The notes under the pieces are model-generated. The model searched no databases and was not told the DNA's origin. It worked only from the letters and a program-made list of their open reading frames with translations. Position numbers and translations under genes: made by a program. Source: Pigoraptor vietnamica (Eukaryota; Opisthokonta; Filasterea). From it: a DNA stretch of 25,298 nt. Below, piece by piece: positions 18,758-25,298 of this stretch (its first letter is position 1; every line of letters starts with the position of its first letter). Location of the stretch: assembly GCA_943704525.1 (NCBI GenBank), contig CALSCQ010002852.1, positions 1 through 25,298 of the forward strand. The letters are read 5' to 3'.

Positions 18758-21684
18758 TGCGTGCGTGTGTGCGTGTGTGCGTGTGTGCGCGTGTGTGCGT
18801 GCGCGTGTGTGCGCGTGTGTGTATGCGCCTGGGACGGAGAGGGCCAGTATTTGCGATCGTTAAGCTCGCAAACTCGGCTTTGGCGCAGACGCAACCTGTC
18901 CGTGGCGTCGCTGGACGTCGAGGATCTGTCGCCTGAGGGCATTCTCAAGCGCATCAAGGCCACGGTGCTCAACCCGAAGGAGTACATGGTGCGTCCGCCG
19001 TTTGTTGCGCTGCTCGTTGTGTCTTCTGCGTCAGCTCGCACACTGTGCGCGCGTGGATTGGCGCTGAATGCCCGTGTCGCTTGCCCCCTTTCCCGTAGGT
19101 CTTCGAGTGCTTCCTGACGTTCAACAAGCACATCCTCAAGACCAACTTTTTCCAGCCGACGAAGGTCGCCCTCTCGTTCCGCCTCGACCCGCGCTTCCTC
19201 CCCAAGAGCGAGTACCAGAAGGAGGTTTTTGGGATGTTCTTCATCGTCGGCGCAGAGTTCCGCGGGTTCCACGTCCGCTTTGCCGACGTCGCTCGTGGCG
19301 GTGAGATGCGGCGGCTTCTCCGTCCATCCTGTTGTGCGTGCGTGCGTGCATGTATGTGCCCGTGTGTGTGTTGTGGTGGTGGTATTTTGCGTGCATAAAG
19401 TGTAAATAGTGACCTCTTCTTTTCTTTCCCCCGCAGGCATCCGCATTGTGCGCTCGGCCAACCGTGAAATTTACTCGCGCAACAGCAGCTCGCTCTTCGA
19501 CGAGAACTACAACCTTGCCCTCACGCAGCAGCGCAAGAACAAGGTCCGTTTGGCCCGTTTTGCGCGACTTGCGCCACTGCTCTCCGCTATGCTGCAGTCG
19601 TGTTCTTCTAGCGGCGCGTTCGTGTTCGCCCGTGGACACGCATGTCCTGACACGCACGGCGGACTTTGCTGCAGGACATTCCCGAGGGCGGCTCGAAGGG
19701 CACCATTCTGCTCGACGTCGCGCACCAGGACAAGGCGGAGATTGCGTTCAAGAAGTACGTCGACGCCATCCTCGACCTCCTCCTCGTCGGCCAGTCCCCG
19801 GGCATCAAGGACGTGGGTGTCGCGGGGCGGTGGCCTCTGCCGTGCGCGCAGTTGCATTCTTCCCCTGCCTCTGCATGAGGGACGCGGTGGACAAGCTTGG
19901 CCTGACGCTGTTGTTGCGTGCGCGTGCAGACAATTGTGGACCTGTACAAACTGCCGGAGATTCTCTTCTTCGGTCCCGACGAGGGCACGGCCGACTACAT
20001 GGACTGGGCGAGCCGCCACGCGTTCTTCCGGTAGGTGAACACGCTATGCGTGCATCTGTCGAAAGGCGTGTTTCAACGTGTGGCCGCTGTTTATCTGTGC
20101 CCTGCGGTAATACCCACTCTGTGTGTGCCGCTGCTTATTTCCACTCTGTCCTACACACACCCCTTTAGCAACGCCGGCTTCTGGAACGCCTTCACGACGG
20201 GCAAGTCGCCGCTGATCGGCGGCATCCCCCACGACATGTACGGGATGACGACGCGCTCGGTGCACCAGTACGTCCTCGGCATCCTCAACAAAGTCGGCCT
20301 CAAGGTGCGCACCGAACAGGGTGGCGTTTGCGCAGTCGCGTGGGACGGCGGCGCCTTGCTCTATCACAATGCGTCTGCTGAATGCACGTGTGCGTCCTAA
20401 CAGCCTTCGTCTGCCGTGCACTTTGCAGGAGGAGGACTGCACCAAGATGCAGACGGGCGGCCCCGACGGCGACCTCGGCTCGAACGAGATCAAGATTTCG
20501 AAGGACCGCACGATCGGCATTGTCGACGGCAGCGGCGTCATCTACGACCCGAACGGGCTCGATCGCGCGGAGATCCGCCGTCTCGCCGAGGGCCGCAAGA
20601 TGGTCATGCACTTTGACGTCGCCAAGCTCGGCCCCGGCGGCTTCCGCGTGCTTATCGAAGACCGCGACGTCACGCTGCCGGGTGCGTTGGACAGCGCTCT
20701 GTGCCCTGTCGCTCACACGTGCGCACTCACGAACATGTTCGCGCGCACACACTCTTACACGCATGCATGCAAAATGCCGCACCCGACCTGACGATGTTGC
20801 GCAACCGCAGATGGCACTGTCGTTGAGAACGGCACCAACTTCCGCAACACGTTCCACCTCCACCCGCTCGCGCGCGCGACGCTCTTTGTGCCGTGCGGCG
20901 GTCGCCCCGAGGCCGTCAACCTCACGAACGTGCACCAGCTGTTCGACGAGAAGGGCGAGCCAAAGTTCAAGTACATTGTCGAGGGTGCCAACCTTTTCTT
21001 CACGCAGGTGTGTCTGACGTCTGCGCATCCTGTTCTCATGCTTGTTGCCACGGCGTTCTCACCTGATTGGAAGACTCCAGCGCCGTCGCCTAAACTTCCC
21101 CGTGTTTGATGCAGGACGCGCGCCTCCACCTCGAGAAGCACGGCGTGGTCATGTTCAAGGACGCGTCGGCAAACAAGGGCGGCGTGACGTCTTCCTCCAT
21201 GGAGGTCTTCGCGGCGCTCGCCCTCAACGACGAGGAGTTCGGGGAGCACCTCTGCGTGAAGAACGGCGTCATTCCGCCCTTCCGCGAGCGCTATGTGCGC
21301 GAGACGCAGGACATTATTGAGCGCAACGCGGCGCTCGAGTTTGAGTGCATCTGGCGCGCGAACGAGAAGACGGGCGTCCCGCGCAGCGTCATCAGCGACC
21401 GCCTCAGCAACAAGATTGTGCAGCTCAGCACGGACCTCGAGCAGTCGGCGCTGTGGGACAACGTCCAGCTTCGGAACCTCGTCCTCACGGAGTACTGCCC
21501 GCCCTCGCTGCTCGAACTGCTGGGCCTCGACACGCTTATGAAGCGCGTGCCCGAGTCTTACCTGCGCGCCATCTTCGGCTGCTTCCTCGCGAGCCGCTTT
21601 GTGTACTCGTTTGGGCTCGATTACTCGCCGTTCGCCTTTTTCGAGTTCATGAACGCCTACACGCAGAAGGCGATGGCGAAGTAA
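16225..21684 (+). CDS. GDH2: NAD-specific glutamate dehydrogenase, large fungal-type (GDH2)
   Basis: Eighteen exons: 16225-16434, 16634-16707, 16823-17038, 17251-17376, 17469-17672, 17794-17876, 17967-18137, 18215-18399, 18505-18599, 18889-18988, 19099-19300, 19437-19543, 19675-19812, 19930-20030, 20169-20304, 20429-20681, 20811-21007 and 21115-21684; 1055 aa, close to the ~1090 aa yeast enzyme. It oxidatively deaminates glutamate to 2-oxoglutarate with NAD. The N-terminal half is the regulatory region of the 115-kDa class. The catalytic half shows TNFFQPTKVALSFRLDP, FADVARGGIR (~549-558), FFGPDEGTADYMDWA, GIPHDMYGMTTRSVHQYV, GGPDGDLGSNEI (726-737, dinucleotide-binding turn), YIVEGANLFFTQ and FKDASANKGGVTSSSMEV. 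No targeting peptide is evident, so it may be cytosolic as in fungi. The exon 9/10 junction is the least certain. Introns 1, 3 and 9 carry GT repeats. Confidence 0.96.
16485..16529. repeat. (GT)n repeat in GDH2 intron 1
   Basis: GT tract with TTTG interruptions on the sense strand, within the intron 16435-16633. Confidence 0.9.
17042..17200. repeat. GT/GTGC repeat filling GDH2 intron 3
   Basis: Nearly the whole intron 17039-17250 is a degenerate array of GTGTGTGCGTGTTG-type units on the sense strand, beginning just after the donor GTGGGT. Confidence 0.9.
18715..18826. repeat. (GT)n / GTGTGC repeat in GDH2 intron 9
   Basis: A pure GT tract followed by GTGTGCGC-type units, central to the longest GDH2 intron (18600-18888). 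Confidence 0.93.
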
Positions 21685-21815
21685 CGTCGGTCGCCCGAGT
21701 AACAATGCCCGCCTTTTCCCCCCTTCTGTTTCCGACTTCGAACTGCTGCGTGCTTTGCGTGTGTGTGCGCGTTATGTCCGCGTGAATGAAAGTGATCAGC
21801 GAAACTGTATTCCAG

Positions 21816-21830
21816 CCCCCCCCCCCCCCC
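21816..21830. repeat. (C)15 homopolymer
   Basis: Fifteen consecutive C, 132 bases downstream of the GDH2 stop codon. Confidence 0.9.
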
Positions 21831-22027
21831 AAGGCAGCCGGCAGCGCAACGTGGCCGAGTCATCTTCAGCATTGCAGTTTATCCGGTTTCACAGAGGGAG
21901 AAGTTGAGCACGACGTGGCCGCTGCAGTCACTGACACGAAGGCGTCGCCAAAGCCACCGGCCAGTCCCCTAAGCAGAGATAGGGGCGGAGGTCGGGCTTC
22001 TGGCAGACCCAATCCAATTCCCGCGCA

Positions 22028-22038
22028 CGTGATTGGCC
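22028..22038 (-). promoter_or_regulatory. CCAAT-box-like GGCCAATCACG (minus strand)
   Basis: Inverted CCAAT element fused to a CACGTG hexamer (CACGTGATTGGCC on the plus strand), about 410 bp upstream of the RUS start codon. It shares the 10-mer GCCAATCACG with sites near 6130 and 24715. Confidence 0.35.
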
Positions 22039-22229
22039 TGATGGGGCGAGTGTGATGACGCACATCCATCAACATTCCGTGTGCGAGTGCTCACGACGGC
22101 AAGGCACCGGGCACTCTGGGACAAACGACGCACTCTCATGTGTGTGCATGCTCTCAACACTACACTTCACAGCCGCACGCTGACAAAAGTCAACGCACGC
22201 TGGCACAAGGGCCGATGCAGTAGCATCGC

Positions 22230-22330
22230 AGTGTACGCACGTAAACACACGTACACGCACGCGTAAGCACGCACGCACACAACGCACACGCCGAACAAAC
22301 ACGTGCGAGCGAGCGCACACACATACGCTC
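22230..22330. repeat. Impure CA/CGCA repeat
   Basis: CA- and CGCA-rich stretch with ACACGTACACGCACGC-type units, 120-220 bp upstream of the RUS start codon. Confidence 0.75.
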
Positions 22331-22449
22331 ACACTCTTTATACAGCACGTCAAGCGCACGCACATATTGACACACCCACACGGAGAAACGACCCTCTCCC
22401 ACGATGCGTTGACAAGGCCGGCAGCGGCGCAGGAAATCTCCTTGCGCAA

Positions 22450-24678
22450 ATGGTGCCCGTGTCGCTAGTGCGTGCGCGGACGGGCATCACGCTGGGCCTT
22501 GGGGGTGCTTCGGGAGCCGCTTCGCTTCGGCCCGCGGCATGCGCGCCCCTTGTCCGATGGCGCGCCTCCGGCCCTTCGAATTCCGGCGGAAACAGTGAGT
22601 CCTGCGCACACTGTGCCACGCGTCCGCGCATGCTGACGAACGCACCCGTTGGCAGGCGGTGACAAGGAAAAGGGGCGCGCATTCATCGTGCGGCAGAAGA
22701 TCCCCCGCGCAAAGAACGCATGGCTCGAGTTCACGCGGGGCCCCGACGGCACGGTGACTTCGCGGCGCGTGCTGCTGAGCGCGGCTGGCGAGGATGCCGA
22801 CCTCGAGGACGGTGCCAAGAGGGTGAGCGCGGGTGACACCGGCGGCGGCGTGTTTCGGCGGGCCCGCGACGCGCTGAAGCACAAGCTGCACGACGTGTTC
22901 TTTCCGAAGGGTTACCCGGACACGGTGACGCCGAACTTCCTCACGTACTCCAAGTGGCAGGCGACGCAGACGGCCGTCGGGGCGATGACTGGCGGTGCGT
23001 GGCCAATTTGCCTCCCCTCTCCTCTCACTTTTCAGCAGACGTTTTGCCCGCATGCATCTGAATTGCTTTTGCGTGCGGTGCAGTGCTCTCGACACAGGCG
23101 CTGCTGTACGCTGTGGGTCTTGGCGCGGGTTCGATTCCCGTCGCCGCCGCGGTCAATTGGGTCGTAAAAGACGGCCTCGGGCAGCTCGGCGGCGTGCTGT
23201 ATGCGACGTTTGTCAACAACGAGTTCGACAGCGACCCGAAGCGCCACCGCTTCCAGGCCGTGCTGATTTTGCAGCTGAGCACGCTGCTCGAGATTGTCAC
23301 GCCGCTCGTGCCGCACATGTTCCTCCCCCTGGCCTCGATATCCAACATCGGTGCGTGGCGCGTGTCTTCTGCCGTTCCACTCTTTAGACCTGGACTGGGG
23401 ACGACGGGCAATCGGCGTACTATTTTCAGGTGAGGGGCGCATGCATTCCCACTGATCTCCCCGTCGTGGCTCTTCGCAGGCAAGAACATGTCGTGGATTG
23501 CGACGTCCGCCAGCCGCGCACAGATGCACAACAGCTTCACGCTGACCGACAATCTCGGCGACGTCACGGCGAAAACGACGTCACAGTCTGTGTTTGCGTC
23601 CCTCGTCGGTGCGTGCTTGCTTTCATGCGCACGTCTTCCACGCGGTCCGCTGCCGTCGCACTCACTCGCTGTTTGTCACAGGGACTGCGCTTGGCGTTGC
23701 CATGGCGCCGCTCATCGGCACGTCGTCGATTAATGTGCTCGCGGCGTTTGCTCCGCTTTCGCTGCTCAACGTGTTTGCGAACTACCGGTCGAACCAATAC
23801 GTCCGGTGGGTCGCGTGGCACGCCCCTCCTCCCACCATATGCGGTGTGTTGCTCTCCCACTGCTGACCAACGCTGTGCAGAATGAGGACGCTGAATGTGC
23901 AGAGATGCGAGCTGCTGCTCTTGGACCTGCTACGAAGGCACCCTCCCCCGCCGCCCCCGTCTGGTGTGTGGTGCTCGCCCGCATTGTCGCTCCATTCGTT
24001 TGCACAATGTTTGTGGCCGCCCATTCACTTTCGCTCGGTCATTATAATTCTGTGCGGTCATTTTTTGTACCTTGTTCTTCCTCGCGCGACCGCCGCCGCG
24101 CTGACGACTTATGTGTCGCCGCAGATTCCGTGTGCGAGTTTGTGCAGGTGCCGAAGCTGCCACCCGACGTCCGCCTCCTCACCCCCGCTGATGTCTGCGC
24201 CAAGGAGACGTTCGTGATGAAATACCGCAGCGTGTTCGACGTCCCGTTGCACCTCGAGCCGCCGCTAGAGTCTGTCGTCATGCGCGCGGGGGGCCATGGG
24301 GACGCGTCGCCCGCGGTGCGATTGGAGGCCGTCGCAGCCGGCGCCAACCTCGCGCGACCAGAGCAGTACTCGATCGTGTTCTCGTGGGAGCGCAAGGACG
24401 CGCCCGCGGTGTGTCTCTGGTACTTTGAGCACGCGGGTCCCATCGACGTGCTTCTCGGGTTTGTCCACGCGTGCGTGCTGCGACAAGTGATGCACCTGTA
24501 CGGGCCGCATGCGGGCGGAGGGCAGTGGACGGAGAACCGGCTCCGCCTTGCGTCGTTGCACAGCCAGCACTACGTGCACGCCGTGCTGCCGGACATTGGC
24601 GACTCGCTGCAGGCGAGTGGGTGGTCCGTGCGCAACGTGTATCTCGGCGAAGGCGGGGCGCGCCTTGACGTCGACTGA
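22450..24678 (+). CDS. RUSF1: RUS (root UVB sensitive) / DUF647 family protein
   Basis: Seven exons: 22450-22594, 22656-22994, 23084-23350, 23480-23608, 23682-23805, 23881-23963 and 24125-24678; 546 aa. The N-terminal ~48 residues are Arg/Ala/Gly-rich with no acidic residue (MVPVSLVRARTGITLGLGG), compatible with an organelle-targeting peptide. The DUF647 core starts at VFFPKGYPDTVTPNFLTYSKW and contains NWVVKDGLGQLGGVLYA with FDSDPKRHRFQAVL, then NMSWIATSASRAQMHNSF, NLGDVTAKTTSQSVFASLVGTALG and VFANYRSNQYVRMRTLN. These match the RUS signatures (WLKDG.G.LG; D..K.WR; N.ADV.AK..SQ). The C-terminal exon is the variable RUS tail. The biochemical function of the family is poorly defined; plant RUS1/RUS2 act in UV-B and vitamin B6/auxin-linked responses. 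Exon 6 has a poly-Pro end, and its donor is less certain. Family identity is secure, subgroup is not. Confidence 0.92.
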
Positions 24679-24713
24679 AGTAAACCCGATTGCAGAGAGT
24701 GACAGTACTGTCC

Positions 24714-24732
24714 AGCCAATCACGACGCCACG
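24714..24732 (+). promoter_or_regulatory. CCAAT box plus CCACG(TCA) element
   Basis: AGCCAATCACG matches the NF-Y type consensus. CCACGTCA follows 7 bases after CCAAT. The arrangement resembles an ER-stress element (CCAAT-N9-CCACG), but the spacing is 7, not 9. It lies 96 bp before the UBX gene start, in the 133-bp gap after the RUS stop. Confidence 0.4.
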
Positions 24733-24811
24733 TCACACCACTGCCTTTATCTGCGAGGCCGACACGGTCCATCACCAAGAAGGATCGAACATTGCGCACT
24801 TCCACGCAAGC

Positions 24812-25298
24812 ATGGCAACCGAAGGGGACGGCGCAGTTGTGCAGGGCGAGGCGCCCTCGCTCTCTGCAGACGAGAAGATTGCCCGGTAAGCTATTGATTG
24901 AGGGGCGGTGTCTGGCGCAATATATCGACGTCAGTTTGTTTGGCAGGGCACACCAGAAGATCGCCGAGAAGCGCAGCGAGCGCGAACAGAAGGAGAAAGA
25001 GGCACGTGTCCTGCCGTGTGAAGGCACTGTGCATGTTGTGTGCACGGCTGTTTACGCTGACGTGTGTGTGCGCGCAGGAGGAACTGGAGCGCGAGCTTCG
25101 GCGGCGCGAGGCGGGCAAGGCACTCGGCCAGCTGAAGAAACAGAAGGACGAGAATGAGATGCGGAAGGCGGCAGAAGAGCGCCGCCGCGACAAGGACGAC
25201 GACCGCAAGGCACGCGAGGAGGTGTTGCGGAGGATCGCAGAGGACCGAGCGGCGCGGTGCGGGTGCGGCCGAAGGCGACGTCGCCGTGGAACTGTGCG
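24812..25298 (+). CDS. UBXN1: UBX-domain protein, UBXN1/SAKS1-like (5' part, truncated by window end)
   Basis: Exons 24812-24885 and 24947-25001, then 25078 to about 25256, where a GTGCGG donor is likely; the gene continues beyond the window. The visible ~102 residues start MATEGDGAVVQGEAPSLS and then form a long charged coiled coil: LSADEKIARAHQKIAEKR, ELERELRRREAGKALGQLKK, and the signature NEMRKAAEERRRDK followed by AREEVLRRIAEDRAAR. In UBXN1 an equivalent EMRRAAEERRREKAEE segment precedes the UBX domain, which here would lie past the window edge. UBXN1-type proteins are p97/Cdc48 cofactors that bind ubiquitinated clients. No N-terminal UBA domain is seen, so this is a shorter form or one whose first exon is upstream. 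The second intron is a GC-AG intron. Confidence 0.8.
25002..25077 (+). other. GC-AG intron (UBX gene intron 2)
   Basis: 76 nt, donor GAG|GCACGT and acceptor GCGCAG, joined in phase 0 (EKE-EELERE). No GT donor nearby yields the required phase. A CTGAC branch-like motif lies about 20 nt before the acceptor. Confidence 0.75.

Larger units (their letters stand above)
21685..22449. other. Intergenic region between GDH2 and the RUS gene
   Basis: About 765 bases. It contains a (C)15 run at 21816-21830, a CACGTGATTGGC element near 22026 and an impure CA/CGCA tract at about 22230-22330. No coding frame with recognisable content was found. It should include the GDH2 3' end and the RUS promoter. Confidence 0.5.

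Noticed and set aside
24714-24732. A true ER-stress response element
   Set aside because: The canonical spacing is CCAAT-N9-CCACG; here the gap is 7 bases, so only a CCAAT box is claimed.

Overview
This window looks like nuclear DNA from a GC-rich, intron-dense unicellular eukaryote that builds motile cilia. Most coding regions are broken into short exons by spliceosomal introns of roughly 60-290 nt with GT(G)NGT donors and GCAG acceptors. (GT)n/(CA)n tracts are abundant. The protein set is eukaryotic: an axonemal dynein assembly factor, a TORC2 subunit, STT3, a RUS-family protein and a UBX protein. No bacterial-type operons, Shine-Dalgarno sites, CRISPR arrays, tRNA or rRNA genes are visible. 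The lineage cannot be fixed from this window. A flagellated protist, or an early-branching opisthokont or chytrid-like organism, fits the mix of cilium factor, fungal-type NAD-GDH and fungal-like methyltransferase.

Layout: 1-123 is a (CA)n microsatellite. 168-2043 (-) is DNAAF3 in 5 exons. 2731-3798 (+) is a single-exon acidic protein with a C2H2-like finger. 4010-5182 (-) is an Ap4A phosphorylase (ATP adenylyltransferase) in 5 exons. 5472-5711 (-) is a doubtful one-TM ORF. 5980-7702 (+) is a PRR5/HbrB TORC2 subunit in 5 exons. 7848-8988 (-) is a SAM methyltransferase in 3 exons. 9311-11047 (+) is an intronless type II membrane O-fucosyltransferase-like protein with a C-terminal SUEL lectin domain. 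12049-15210 (+) is the oligosaccharyltransferase catalytic subunit STT3 in 8 exons. 16225-21684 (+) is the large NAD-dependent glutamate dehydrogenase in 18 exons. 22450-24678 (+) is a RUS/DUF647 protein in 7 exons. 24812 to the window end (+) is the 5' part of a UBXN1-like UBX protein.

Exon models were built by hand. Each splice junction was accepted only if donor, acceptor, reading phase and family-conserved residues agreed; every multi-exon model sums to a whole number of codons. The genes are not a functional cluster. STT3 and the O-fucosyltransferase both belong to secretory-pathway glycosylation but are separate transcription units.

The most noteworthy points are the O-FucT/SUEL fusion, two GC-AG introns whose donors share the 8-mer GCACGTGT, an invariant G at donor +5 in all 46 inferred introns, a microsatellite that itself supplies a 5' splice site in DNAAF3, three long G/C homopolymers, an AT-rich island after STT3 with an adjacent perfect hairpin, and a repeated CCAAT-type 10-mer.
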